Notes: generated from the sequence alone by a model not told the origin. 64,000 nucleotides of DNA from CAVSCD01 sp963726335 (GCA_963726335.1 CAVSCD010000010.1:124001-188000), one strand, 5' to 3'; shown: positions 44,480 to 53,629, counted from the stretch's first letter. Numbers and translations: made by a program.

Positions 44480-46891
44480 TCATTTGCTGTCGGCGCTTTT
44501 CTCACGCGTGAGAACCCTTTGGCCGTCGGCGTCAAGATAGGTGCCGTCGACCATCTCCGAGAAAAGCACCCGGCCTCGGCGGTCTCGCCGCACCCAGGCC
44601 TGCCGGGCGTCCGTTTCGATCCCTCGAAAAGAGAAGACCCGTCGTTCACCGAACACGCAGAGATGTGAGTCCGCTGTTTCCCCGAGGTGAAGTTCCACGG
44701 CGCGGGCTTCGGCTTCCGGCACGGCGCGCCCGTTCTCGAGCACCGGTACGGAAACAAGAGACGCTTCGGGAGCGTGTTCCCTGTAAGGGATCAGCGCGAA
44801 GACAAAGGACAGGCCGTCAGCTCCGATGTCCTTCCCGTAGGAGGCAAAATCAATATCGTCACGCCAGGCGTCTTGCGGTTTCCAACCCGGGCTCCACTCC
44901 ACCGGCACCGCGCCGTGTCCTTTTCCGAGTTCAACCCGGCTGAAATTCTCGGTTGCCGGGGAGACGACTTGAAGGCCCGGGCCCCGGCCCGGACTCTGCA
45001 TCCGGCCCTCCGGACCTTTCCACAAACCCGTGGGGCAGTGGATCAGCCATTCCGCCACAGCCGGGTTCGCGGCTCCTTTGAGCCGGTCGAAAATGATGAA
45101 GTATTCACCCGTTACAAAGGCCACGGTCCGCGCATGCTTAACGGGCGAATTGGTATCCGTGCCCGCCGACAGAAAGACGACACGGCCGAGGTCCCGCCAA
45201 TATCCAAGGTCGGCGTCATAAGGCCGCGCCTGAGATCTCTCCCCTACTCGAACCGTGTTGTGGGATATGGTTTGAGTGCACCATTCCGAATACACCGGCA
45301 GGGAGTAGCTCGAGGGAGAACCGGGGTGGGCGGCGAGGAGAGCGCCGCGGCCCCAGAGCGTGAAGCTGAGCTTGCCGGGATAGCCGTGCCCGCCCCACGG
45401 TTTCCCGAAATCGAGCACCAGGCACAGTGAGTCGGCATCCCAGCCGTCGCGCAGGATGGCGAACCCCGAACCTTCGAGCAGGATGCTCTTAAAGTCCGGA
45501 GGCAGGGTTTTTTTCCCGGGGTCGAAGGCCTCGGGGAAGGACTCGTCAAGCTCCCAGGCGTTCAGCCCTTTCTGCAAAGGAATATAGGTCTTGCCGGCAT
45601 AGCTCCGGACCGCCCAGCGCAGGACGGGATCGTCAAAAAGCTTGGCCCCGACGGCCGCGAAGGCGATCCATTCCTTGTCCACCACCCCGGAATTCAAGGC
45701 CGGCGTGAACCCCGACCCGAAGGCGATCTTGAGGGGCCATCTGAAGGCTTCCCGGAATCTCGCTTTGGTCTCCGGGTCGGAGAGAACGCTGTCATCGCCG
45801 GCCGCGCGCAGGGCCCGCACGGCCCAGCCCAGGTCCCGGAGGCCCGTCATGTGATACTGCGTGCAGAGCTCTTTTTGACCGCCGTCGGCATGGAAGTTGC
45901 GGTCGATGTGGAGCTTCGCCATGCTCGAGGCCGTGCCGCGCCACTGTGCCGCCTGGCGAAACTCGGGGACGAACGAACCCGTGCAGGCCAGCATCGCGCA
46001 GCCGGTGTTCTGGCCGTTCCAATCCGTGTACTCCCTCATGTGGACATCTTTGACGTAGCGGGCATGCCCGAGCAGGATCTTGAGGATCTTGGCATGCAAT
46101 TCAGGGGTCAGAGAAGGGCTGCTTCGCAATAGAGAATAGCCCTCCAGGAAGAAGACGCACCTCAGGGAAGCGCCGAGCTGCGAGTTCCAGACGACATCGT
46201 CGAATCTCTCGATATCCGGCAGGGCGTCGTACCAGGAGCAGACGATATCCAGGAAGGCGCGGGCGTACTTCTCATCGCGGGTGAAGACGTAAGCCCGGGC
46301 CAGAGGGGGGAGCCAGAAGAAATACTGCAGACCGATGAATTCCGACTTGCCGTTGTCGGCGGCCCAATCGATGAATCGCCCTTTCGGCTTGGCCACGTAA
46401 GGCCCGGCCTCGACCTGACGGGCCGCCACACTTTCGGCCTGGCGGTTGATGACGGAGACGATCCAGGGCAGGGAGGCTTTCATGGAACCGGCATAAGCGG
46501 CCGGGTCAAAGATCCAGGCGGGGCCTTTTCGCGACGCCCAATATGTTCCCCAGGACTTGTAGGCTTCGATAAAATTCCCGGCCGCCGAAAGGCCTTTGAC
46601 CTTTTCCAGCCCGGGCCGGTCGAGGTCGAGGGCGCCGAAAAGCTCTCCATCGGAGATGACCACATAGGGTCCGCTCGGCCCGCGCCACTTCTCCAAGGCT
46701 TTCCAGCTATCATCCTGACCGCTTTGCCCGCGGGCAGGCTGCGCCATAATAAATGAGACCAATACGGTCAACACAGCACAAAATGCCCGACGTCGCCCGG
46801 CCAACATCCTCCCGCCCTGCATGTCGAGGCCATGGGTCTTCGGCAGGATCAGAGCCTGAGGCGCGCCTTCGTTTAATCGCGTGGCCTTCAT
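44480..46891 (-). CDS. Heparinase II/III-family polysaccharide lyase
   Basis: 803 residues. An alpha-toroid N-terminal half (FFWLPPLARAYVFTRDEKYA, WNGQNTGCAMLACTGSFVPE, FHADGGQKELCTQYHMTGLR) is followed by the heparinase II/III C-terminal beta-sheet domain. That domain carries HGYPGKLSFTLWGRGALLAA, WCTQTISHNTVRVGE and EYFIIFDRLKGAAN. Asn, Tyr and His residues at these places are catalytic in PL12/15/17/21 lyases. It cleaves uronic-acid polysaccharides by beta-elimination, with export predicted from the hydrophobic stretch near residue 35. The ATG overlaps the stop of the GH97 gene (ATGA), so both are translated together. Confidence 0.87.
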   Translation of the reverse strand: MKATRLNEGAPQALILPKTHGLDMQGGRMLAGRRRAFCAVLTVLVSFIMAQPARGQSGQDDSWKALEKWRGPSGPYVVISDGELFGALDLDRPGLEKVKGLSAAGNFIEAYKSWGTYWASRKGPAWIFDPAAYAGSMKASLPWIVSVINRQAESVAARQVEAGPYVAKPKGRFIDWAADNGKSEFIGLQYFFWLPPLARAYVFTRDEKYARAFLDIVCSWYDALPDIERFDDVVWNSQLGASLRCVFFLEGYSLLRSSPSLTPELHAKILKILLGHARYVKDVHMREYTDWNGQNTGCAMLACTGSFVPEFRQAAQWRGTASSMAKLHIDRNFHADGGQKELCTQYHMTGLRDLGWAVRALRAAGDDSVLSDPETKARFREAFRWPLKIAFGSGFTPALNSGVVDKEWIAFAAVGAKLFDDPVLRWAVRSYAGKTYIPLQKGLNAWELDESFPEAFDPGKKTLPPDFKSILLEGSGFAILRDGWDADSLCLVLDFGKPWGGHGYPGKLSFTLWGRGALLAAHPGSPSSYSLPVYSEWCTQTISHNTVRVGERSQARPYDADLGYWRDLGRVVFLSAGTDTNSPVKHARTVAFVTGEYFIIFDRLKGAANPAVAEWLIHCPTGLWKGPEGRMQSPGRGPGLQVVSPATENFSRVELGKGHGAVPVEWSPGWKPQDAWRDDIDFASYGKDIGADGLSFVFALIPYREHAPEASLVSVPVLENGRAVPEAEARAVELHLGETADSHLCVFGERRVFSFRGIETDARQAWVRRDRRGRVLFSEMVDGTYLDADGQRVLTREKSADSK

Positions 46892-48852
46892 TTCGGGGTG
46901 ATGATGGCGACCCAGCCGCCGCCAGCGGCCAGCTTGACTGTCAGGCGCTCCGTTTTGGCCAGCGTCTTCTTGACCATCGCGTAATCGTTCCCGTCCCGGT
47001 CGGCGTTCAGGCCGTCCTGCCAGATGGTCATGTCATAGGAACGGTCCTCGAGGAACGAGAGGTCCGGGGTGAATTCCCGGGGCGTCGCGTCCGTCATGGC
47101 CCCCAAATACCAGGCCGTCCCTTTCCGCCGGGCGACAAAGACGTAGTCGGCGAGTTTGGCCTCGAGGACGCGCGTTTCGTCCCAGGTCGCGGGGACCCGG
47201 GAGAGGAACGCCAGGCACTCCGGCTCGCGCAGATAGTTCGTCGGCGTGTCCGACAGCATCTGAAGCGGGCTTTCGTAGACCACATACATCCCGAGCTGGT
47301 GGCAGCGCGTGCCCTGGCTCATCGGCTGGCTGTAATTGATCTGGAAATTCTTCATCCCGCCGTTGACCATGGCCCCCGGGGTGAAATCCATGGGACCCAG
47401 GGCCATGCGGGTGAAGGGAAGGATGACATCGTGCTCGGGCGTCACGTCCTTGCTCCATTTCGAGTTCTCGAGCCCCTTCACGCCCTCGCTTGTCAGGACG
47501 TTGGGGAAGGTCCGATACAGCCCCGTCGGCTTGTAAGCGCCGTGGAAGTCCACGAGGAAATGCCGCTTGGCCGCCTCGGCCGCGACCCTATAATAGTAGT
47601 TGACCATCCACTGGTCGTCCCTTTGCATGAAATCGACCTTCAGCCCCTTAATGCCCCACTTCGTGAACTGTTCCATGGCCGGTCCGAACTGATCGTCGAG
47701 CGTCTTCCACACCACCCAGAGGATGACGCCGACGTTCTTCTCCCGGGCGTGGGCGAGGATGGCGGCCATGTCGATGTCCGGCACGACCGAAAGCAGATCG
47801 CCCAGCTTGTACCAGCCCTCGTCGAGAATGACATACTCGAGGCCGTTGGCCGAGGCGAAATCAATGAAATACTTATAGGTGGCGGTGTTCACGCCGGCGC
47901 GGAAATCGACGCCCCGCAGGTTGAGGTCGTTCCACCAGTCCCAGGCGACCTTGCCCGGCCGGACCCAGGAGAAATCGCCCGTGGACGGCTTGGCCAGACG
48001 GTAGATCATCGGGCTCTCGATGAGATCGCCGTCCTTGGCCGCGATCATCAGGACGCGCCAGGGAAAGACGCGCTTTCCGGCCGTCTTCGCCAGGTAAGGG
48101 GCCCGCTCGGCGACGGGCACATTCCGGTCGTTTTTCTGATCCTCCTTGAGCGGATAGGCGGGGAACATGCCGACGAGCTTCGTCGGGGAATCGGCGGCGC
48201 CGGTGAGCCAGAGTCCGGCGTAGTCCTCGAGGTCGGCCTCGGAGACGGCGACCTTCGGACCACCCTCGATATCCACGACGGCCGGGCAGGAAGAGAATCT
48301 TTTGGCCGTGACCTCGCTCAGGGAGATATATTTAAAGATTCGCTCCTGGTGGGACTGGAAGCTTTCTTCCTCGGGGAAATAGAGTTTATGGTCGCGGCCG
48401 AAGGCGAACTCGGCCTGTTCCGAGACGACCGTGATCTCGCCGGGAAACGAGGTCGCGAAACGATAGGCCACCCCGTCGTCATAAGCCCGGAAGATCAGGG
48501 CATAATTCCCGGCGAATTCGAGGGTGAGCTCGTTGAAGACGTCCGGGACCTTCGCGGCTTTCTGGGTCACGACCGGGAGCAGCAGGTCATTGACGCTTCG
48601 GCGCGTATCCTTGCGGACCTTCGCGGCGCGGCCCAGAACACGTCCGGCGTCGAGGGTCATCGAAACCGCCGACGGCAGGACGATGGGTTGGCCCTGAAAC
48701 GTGACAGCGTAGGTAATCGTCGGCCCGACGGCGATTTTGACCTCGATCGCCTTGTTCGGCGAGAGAAGAGAATAGTCCTTGGCCGCGGCCGGAAGCGACC
48801 TGACGGCGAGAACCAGGGCGAAGAAAACGACCGATATGATTCCATGACGCAT
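46888..48852 (-). CDS. GH97 glycoside hydrolase (alpha-glucosidase/galactosidase type)
   Basis: 654 residues from the ATG at 48852 (signal peptide MRHGIISVVFFALVLAVRSL). Family landmarks: the N-terminal beta-super-sandwich (YSLLSPNKAIEVKIAVGPTI), then the TIM barrel with VAWDWWNDLNLRGVDFRAGV, YVILDEGWYKLGD and GIKGLKVDFMQRDDQWMVNY. FLVDFHGAYKPTGLYRTFPN and LTSEGVKGLENSKW follow. GH97 members are calcium-dependent exo-alpha-glycosidases of the periplasm. It is the first gene of the roughly 10-kb minus-strand cluster and is served by a conserved-spacer promoter. Earlier in-frame starts (to 48900) lie in the mRNA leader and lack a ribosome site. Confidence 0.92.
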   Translation of the reverse strand: MRHGIISVVFFALVLAVRSLPAAAKDYSLLSPNKAIEVKIAVGPTITYAVTFQGQPIVLPSAVSMTLDAGRVLGRAAKVRKDTRRSVNDLLLPVVTQKAAKVPDVFNELTLEFAGNYALIFRAYDDGVAYRFATSFPGEITVVSEQAEFAFGRDHKLYFPEEESFQSHQERIFKYISLSEVTAKRFSSCPAVVDIEGGPKVAVSEADLEDYAGLWLTGAADSPTKLVGMFPAYPLKEDQKNDRNVPVAERAPYLAKTAGKRVFPWRVLMIAAKDGDLIESPMIYRLAKPSTGDFSWVRPGKVAWDWWNDLNLRGVDFRAGVNTATYKYFIDFASANGLEYVILDEGWYKLGDLLSVVPDIDMAAILAHAREKNVGVILWVVWKTLDDQFGPAMEQFTKWGIKGLKVDFMQRDDQWMVNYYYRVAAEAAKRHFLVDFHGAYKPTGLYRTFPNVLTSEGVKGLENSKWSKDVTPEHDVILPFTRMALGPMDFTPGAMVNGGMKNFQINYSQPMSQGTRCHQLGMYVVYESPLQMLSDTPTNYLREPECLAFLSRVPATWDETRVLEAKLADYVFVARRKGTAWYLGAMTDATPREFTPDLSFLEDRSYDMTIWQDGLNADRDGNDYAMVKKTLAKTERLTVKLAAGGGWVAIITPK

Positions 48853-48920
48853 GACGACCTCCTTGGTCGAACGAACGCGCGGGCTCTGCCGGCCCGCCAT
48901 AAGAGATGGAATGGACAGAG

Positions 48921-48950
48921 ATGATATTCCCGGCCGAAGACGGGAGTCAA
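48921..48950 (-). promoter_or_regulatory. Conserved-spacer promoter of the GH97-heparinase operon
   Basis: Minus strand: TTGACT, CCCGTCTTCGGCCGGGAA, TATCAT. The predicted start is about 62 nt before the GH97 ATG. Confidence 0.8.
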
Positions 48951-48969
48951 GAAATCAATAATCGCATGA

Positions 48970-49144
48970 AGCATCTCTTTTCGTGTGATCGTGTTACGCC
49001 TCGATAGGGTCCTGTCATGGCGCGTCCCTGTCCGTCCTCGCGCCTCACCCGTCAAGAGAGGGGTCCCCGTGGCTCCGGGCGGGCAGGGACTATCGCCCTG
49101 CCACCCTTCCCATGACCTTCTCGTATCACACGAATAGAGATGCT
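48970..49144. repeat. 175-bp element with 20-bp terminal inverted repeats
   Basis: The left end AGCATCTCTTTTCGTGTGAT pairs with the right end ATCACACGAATAGAGATGCT with one mismatch. An 8-bp AATCGCAT occurs just outside both ends (48960-48967 and 49150-49157), a possible target duplication although the spacing to each end differs (2 and 5 bp). The interior has further short inverted repeats (GTCCCTGtCCG...CGGgCAGGGAC) and no credible gene. It looks like a MITE or a structured intergenic repeat. Confidence 0.65.
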
Positions 49145-49168
49145 AACAAAATCGCATCTGCCGGGGTT

Positions 49169-50341
49169 TCAGCCGGGCGCCGGCCGGCGGACCTCGCGGC
49201 GCTTCCAGGCGACAACAAGCGAGACGAAGCGGTCGTAGCTCTTGATCCCCTCCTCTATACCCTGCGACTTTAGATAGCGCTCGTAAACGGCTTGGGCCGC
49301 GGCCCGCGCGGGCCCGCGGTAGCGGTCCCAGTTCTCAAAGGCGGCCCGCATGTCCGCTTTGACGCCTTCGGGAAGACGGGCGGCGAGATTCGCGGCCTCC
49401 TGGCCCTCTGCGCGGACGAGTTCGGAGAAGACATACTCCCAATAGGAGAGAAGGCCCGAATAGCGGACGGCAGGGTCCGCTGATGATTCGCAGGCGAGAA
49501 AGCCCAGGAAATTGGCTGCTCCTTCGTCCGTGATGCCATAGGCGTGGGCCATCTCGTGGGCGGTGACGGAAGGCTTTTCGGCGGCGGTCAGGTTCCCGGC
49601 AATGTAGCCCTCGCCGCCGTGGGGGAAATAGAACCCGGATGAGGATAGGCGCATCAGCAGGCCGCCCGGCCAGAGCGGCTTGACGCGGGGCCGGCCGGGC
49701 ACGGGGAATCCGGCGCTTGTCAGGACCTTCGACAAGGACCCGCGGACCGAGCCTTCGAGGTCACGGGGGAGGACGTCGTTGACCAGGGCCGCCTGGGTCG
49801 CCCCGGGGATCGCGGCCCGCGCCTCCTCGAGCGCGCGCGCCGTTCCTTCCGCTTCGGCCCTGACCGCGGCCGGGTCGAGGGGCTGGACTTCAAGATCCAG
49901 CTGCTTTTCGAGGCTGATCCGGTTGTAGTTGAATCCCCAGAGAACATAGAAGAGGAGGACGAGCGCGCCGGCCCAGCCGGCGACGCGCAGGAGGCCCCGC
50001 CCGGCCATCTTCCAGGCTGATGAGCGAGCCCGCCCGGGCTCCCCGGAGACAGCGCCAGGATCGTGGGCGGCGGCGTATCCAGAGACATGTGCCCTAAGGA
50101 CATGTCCCCGAACGGTGCGCCAGATTCCCCAAAGCAATAACACCGCCGCAATGACAAAGATGAACGGGAGCGGCGAGAAGCCGAAGGTCCGGTCCCATAG
50201 CCACCGCAGCCCGACGAAGATGCCGCGGGAATAAACGTCCTCGACGAAAGCCGAGTCCTTTCCGAACGCCAGGTGAAGGCCGTAGGCGGCGGCCCCGAGA
50301 AGGACCCAGCCCCAGCGACGCCCGGCCGATGCGCGCTTCAT
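49169..50341 (-). CDS. DUF3810-family membrane metalloprotein
   Basis: 390 residues. Two to three N-terminal membrane helices (LPFIFVIAAVLLLWGIW, GALVLLFYVLWGFNYNRISL) precede a soluble domain with the zinc-type motif VTAHEMAHAYGITDEGAANF and a downstream LACESSADPAVRYSGLLSYW. The pattern, including GFNYNRI and GGLLMRLSSSGFYFPHGGEGYI, is that of DUF3810, a putative membrane metallopeptidase family. Substrate unknown. A TAAGAT box sits 7 nt before the ATG, suggesting another very short leader. Confidence 0.85.
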   Translation of the reverse strand: MKRASAGRRWGWVLLGAAAYGLHLAFGKDSAFVEDVYSRGIFVGLRWLWDRTFGFSPLPFIFVIAAVLLLWGIWRTVRGHVLRAHVSGYAAAHDPGAVSGEPGRARSSAWKMAGRGLLRVAGWAGALVLLFYVLWGFNYNRISLEKQLDLEVQPLDPAAVRAEAEGTARALEEARAAIPGATQAALVNDVLPRDLEGSVRGSLSKVLTSAGFPVPGRPRVKPLWPGGLLMRLSSSGFYFPHGGEGYIAGNLTAAEKPSVTAHEMAHAYGITDEGAANFLGFLACESSADPAVRYSGLLSYWEYVFSELVRAEGQEAANLAARLPEGVKADMRAAFENWDRYRGPARAAAQAVYERYLKSQGIEEGIKSYDRFVSLVVAWKRREVRRPAPG

Positions 50342-50445
50342 GTCTCCTATCTTAACGGATTTCCGGAATCCAAGAATACCGCCTTCATCGGCGAATCATC
50401 ACGGATCGGGGGATCCTCTCCCCCGCCAAGGGCTGGGGAGAATGA

Positions 50446-51312
50446 TCATGAACCGGCGGGCCTGCCGGCGAACTCCTCGAGCGTGCGCAGCCTCAGGGTC
50501 GGATCGGCCTGCACGGCCTGTCTCAAGAGGCCGAGATGTCCTGAGCCGTAGATAACGAGCACGCGATCGCCCGGCTGGGTAATGTTCAACAGATGCGTAT
50601 GGATACGCATATTGCGCTCGTACCACTTCGTTAGCAACCCTGCCCCGGCATAGTTATATTCTTCGCCGAAATGGGCGAACATGGCATAGCCCGCCAGCCC
50701 GCGACGGACCGCCTCGTCCGAATTCGTCCGGAGCACCATCTGAAACACGCTGTGCGTCTTCAGGAACTCGTTGTCGTCCTGAACCATCTTCCCCACTTGC
50801 GCCATCAGCGATTCCAGCTCCTCTTCGCGTCCGTGCGCTTTGGCATAATCCTGCACGGCGGGGAACGGGAATTCACCATCTATGTCGATGCCGTAGATCT
50901 TTGTCAGGTTCATTTCCTTGCCGAGCCGAAACCCGATCTGATCGCGCTCGTCGCGGCCGGGTTCGTATCTTCCGGCAAGGTACTCCTGGTACTGTTTTAT
51001 TTTCGGATGGTCCGAAGCCGCTTCGATGGCGATCTTGGTGGGACGAAAGCGGGCGAGCGCATCGAGAAGTTCGCGCATCTCGGATTGTCGCTGGGGAGCC
51101 AACACGTCATCGGCCTTCAGATTAAAAATATCCCGCCCGGGATTGCCCATGTGATAGCTCCCCAGGACCAGGACTTCGGCCAAGGCCGGTCCGTCGAGGC
51201 GATCGGCCGGCAACCGGGAGGGTGCGACTTGGGCGGCAACGACGCCGGCTGCGAATAGGACCGACGCCCAAGCGATGAGCGGTCTGCGCGCACGCAAAGG
51301 GATGCAGGTCAT
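50446..51312 (-). CDS. DUF5694-type exported protein
   Basis: 288 residues with a signal peptide (cleaved near VVAAQ). VLVLGSYHMGNPGRDIFNLK, a following IAIEAASDHPKIKQY and the late VLVIYGSGHLGLLRQAVQAD match proteins annotated DUF5694, whose layout recalls TraB/GumN-like putative hydrolases. Function unknown. It starts 26 bp after a truncated EFR1-like frame and probably shares that frame's promoter; GAGGT lies 6 nt before the ATG. Confidence 0.72.
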   Translation of the reverse strand: MTCIPLRARRPLIAWASVLFAAGVVAAQVAPSRLPADRLDGPALAEVLVLGSYHMGNPGRDIFNLKADDVLAPQRQSEMRELLDALARFRPTKIAIEAASDHPKIKQYQEYLAGRYEPGRDERDQIGFRLGKEMNLTKIYGIDIDGEFPFPAVQDYAKAHGREEELESLMAQVGKMVQDDNEFLKTHSVFQMVLRTNSDEAVRRGLAGYAMFAHFGEEYNYAGAGLLTKWYERNMRIHTHLLNITQPGDRVLVIYGSGHLGLLRQAVQADPTLRLRTLEEFAGRPAGS

Positions 51313-51338
51313 GACTTACCTCGTCTGACGGGAAATTC

Positions 51339-51476
51339 TCATTTCAGGCAGGCGATGATCGGACGCACACCCGAGTTCGGGATCCTCTTGGCCATCGCCT
51401 TCGCCACGAACAGGGAGTTTTCTGTTCCGGAGAAGTAGAGAATATCGGTCACGGGTTCCGTACCGGCTCTGCCCAT
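51339..51476 (-). pseudogene. Truncated EFR1-like flavodoxin/ferredoxin N-terminus
   Basis: The 45-codon frame reads MGRAGTEPVTDILYFSGTEN then SLFVAKAMAKRIPNSGV. It resembles the flavin-phosphate loop of EFR1-type ferredoxin/flavodoxin proteins (YFSGTGNSxxVAK), but stops before any other domain; full-length members are about 260 residues. A good promoter precedes it with almost no leader. It is read as a remnant whose promoter now serves the DUF5694 gene. Confidence 0.55.
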
Positions 51477-51485
51477 CACGGTTCC

Positions 51486-51515
51486 ATGGTACGTACGGCC
51501 AGCCGAGGATGTCAA
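51486..51515 (-). promoter_or_regulatory. Promoter of the EFR1 remnant and DUF5694
   Basis: Minus strand: TTGACA, 18-nt spacer, TACCAT. Predicted start about 3 nt before the ATG at 51476. Confidence 0.7.
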
Positions 51516-51536
51516 TTTCTCGGGGGCACAGGGTCG

Positions 51537-53513
51537 TTAAATCACTCGAAACCCGATCCGATTCAAGTATTCAAAGGTCGGGTCGTAGAAAGCCGGATCG
51601 CGGGTCGGATCCTCCCGATCCCCCGCCGGAACGACAATGACCATCCCTTGGCGCGCGCGTGTCAAAAGAACACGATAAGCGTTCTTCTGGTATTTCTTTC
51701 GTCCCTGATCGTTGATATTCCTCCACTTATCGCCCAAAAAGGACTTGTGTAGCCACCCAGCACTTGCGTAGCGAAAGTCCGCGTCCCAAGTCACGCAGGC
51801 CCAATCCAGTTCCAAGCCCTGAACATCGAACTCAGTGGCCACATCCTCGAGGTAATAGGATGACCGCACATCCTCTTTGCCGTCGAGGAACCAGTGGATC
51901 GGATCCATGGGAGCCTTGACGTGGATGGCATGAGGCTTAAGTCGCTCCGCCTGCGAGGAAACCACGATTCCATATCGCTCGGTACCTCGTGCTTGTTCCT
52001 TGAGCCACCTCTTGGCCATGGCCAGATCACGAGTGATCACAATTGGGTATTTGTCTCTCAATTGACCATGGGTCTGACGCGCTCCTTTGGCATCCAAGTC
52101 CAGAATTTGTTTCACCAGGAGCGATACGTTTTCCGCGCGGAAGGAACGCATAGAAACGGCGAGATGAAGCGCATCTATATGTTTAACGTGACGATGCGAT
52201 TTCAGGTTCCCCAGGACAGCCCCGGCTCCATATTCACTATCCGTCAAGCGGGGTGATATATAGACGTGCCAGTCAGGGTATGACCGGGTCATAGAGTCGA
52301 TCCACTCCGAGATCCCAGCTTCGCCCCTATTAATCTCTTGCCCCCCACCGACTAGGCAGACGACAACCGCCCAATCGCGGTGGCGATCAAGATAGGAGAT
52401 GAGGAACTCCGGTTCCGAAAAAGAGAAACCGCTCCTCTTCTTTTTCCGTTTCATGAAATCCGCCGTCATAGCCAGGTTCCAGGCCCGTTGGGCTTCGTCG
52501 AATAAAGCCACATGATCAACAGGAGGACGCTTCTCATCGACAAGGCATTCGTCGCGGAAATGGTGGACGTTTTGGATGAACGCTTTGACTCGGCTCCTCG
52601 CTTCCCCCTTTTTGATCTTCTCCCCTCGGGCTTTCGTCCTCACGACCATATCGCGCGCGAGCGCCTCCTGGAGAATTTTCACCAACGGACCGTTCCCGGA
52701 GAGGAAAACACTGCGGTGAGCTCCGGTCGTATCCATATACTTCGTCGCGACATTGAGCCCGACCAGGGTTTTTCCCGCTCCCGGGACTCCAGTCACGAAG
52801 CAGATCGCCTTATGCCCGCGGTCCTTGGCTTCCCGAATAATCTCGGAAATCGCATCCGACGTCTCACCTAGGTTGATCGCGCTCGCGTCACTTCGCGATA
52901 TCTCAGCCACGGAGTGGCTTCGATAGAGCGCTAAGGCGGCTTCCATTATGGTTGGCGTGGGGCTGTATCGCCCCATTTTCCACTCGCGCCAATTGACATC
53001 TTCCCCATCAGCGAAGGCTAGGACCCTCGCGATGGACTCATCAAGCAGTGCTGGGTTGGTTTTAATGGGCGCTAACAGCTTGTCGTTCTGAGGCGTCATC
53101 GAGATGATGGGTGAGACGTTCTTGGCGCCTGTCGCAATGAGGACCGGTGCGATGAACCGGTCATGGCTCGTTTCGTGGAAGTTCTTGAGGTCCAGGGCAT
53201 AGTCCATAACTTGATCCACGGCATAGGAGGTGAACTCGCGTGCTCCTGTCTTGAATTCAAGAACGAAGATGACCGGCCCGATGATGAGGAGGACGTCGAT
53301 TCTCTCGCCCATACGGGGGATTGAATACTCAAAGTGGATGGCCCCGGAATGCGAACTCAGCACGGGGTGGAGGATATTGATCTCCTCGACCCAGGCCGCG
53401 CGCTGTTCAAGCTTATCGGGGAATTCGCTGCCGAGTGCGAGTTTTCCGATGATCTCTTCTTTTGAAGACTTAAGGAAATTCGAAATCGTATCGGAATAAT
53501 ACTCGCGCTTCAC
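51537..53513 (-). CDS. DUF2075-type DNA/RNA helicase with N-terminal PD-(D/E)XK-like nuclease domain
   Basis: 658 residues. Residues of about 55-130 look like a PD-(D/E)XK nuclease core: D73 in ERIDVLLIIGP followed by E86 and K88 in FVLEFKTG. The helicase part has Walker A VTGVPGAGKTLVGLN (242-249), Walker B VALFDEAQRAWN and a late superfamily-1 arginine motif YRVLLTRARQGMVIVVP. This is the DUF2075/Schlafen-like ATPase layout found in stand-alone defence and repair genes. Base composition is visibly lower in GC than its neighbours, and it is a single-gene unit, consistent with horizontal transfer. Target nucleic acid unknown. Confidence 0.85.
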   Translation of the reverse strand: MKREYYSDTISNFLKSSKEEIIGKLALGSEFPDKLEQRAAWVEEINILHPVLSSHSGAIHFEYSIPRMGERIDVLLIIGPVIFVLEFKTGAREFTSYAVDQVMDYALDLKNFHETSHDRFIAPVLIATGAKNVSPIISMTPQNDKLLAPIKTNPALLDESIARVLAFADGEDVNWREWKMGRYSPTPTIMEAALALYRSHSVAEISRSDASAINLGETSDAISEIIREAKDRGHKAICFVTGVPGAGKTLVGLNVATKYMDTTGAHRSVFLSGNGPLVKILQEALARDMVVRTKARGEKIKKGEARSRVKAFIQNVHHFRDECLVDEKRPPVDHVALFDEAQRAWNLAMTADFMKRKKKRSGFSFSEPEFLISYLDRHRDWAVVVCLVGGGQEINRGEAGISEWIDSMTRSYPDWHVYISPRLTDSEYGAGAVLGNLKSHRHVKHIDALHLAVSMRSFRAENVSLLVKQILDLDAKGARQTHGQLRDKYPIVITRDLAMAKRWLKEQARGTERYGIVVSSQAERLKPHAIHVKAPMDPIHWFLDGKEDVRSSYYLEDVATEFDVQGLELDWACVTWDADFRYASAGWLHKSFLGDKWRNINDQGRKKYQKNAYRVLLTRARQGMVIVVPAGDREDPTRDPAFYDPTFEYLNRIGFRVI

Positions 53514-53573
53514 TTCAGCTTCTCGCAGACGCCCCTACCTAAACCCAAGAGCGGCGCCCGCACTCACGATGCG

Positions 53574-53603
53574 ATAGTATCCCTGGCCGCTAAGGGGTGT
53601 CAA
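53574..53603 (-). promoter_or_regulatory. Conserved-spacer promoter of the DUF2075 gene (relaxed)
   Basis: Minus strand: TTGACA, CCCCTTAGCGGCCAGGGA, TACTAT. The leader is about 55 nt. Confidence 0.7.
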
Positions 53604-53629
53604 GAAAGAGAAAAAGGCGCCGGCTGAAC

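Noticed and set aside
46753..48924. 723-codon plus-strand open frame
   Set aside because: It is the antisense shadow of GH97; the minus frame has signal peptide, motifs and promoter, while this one has no family features.
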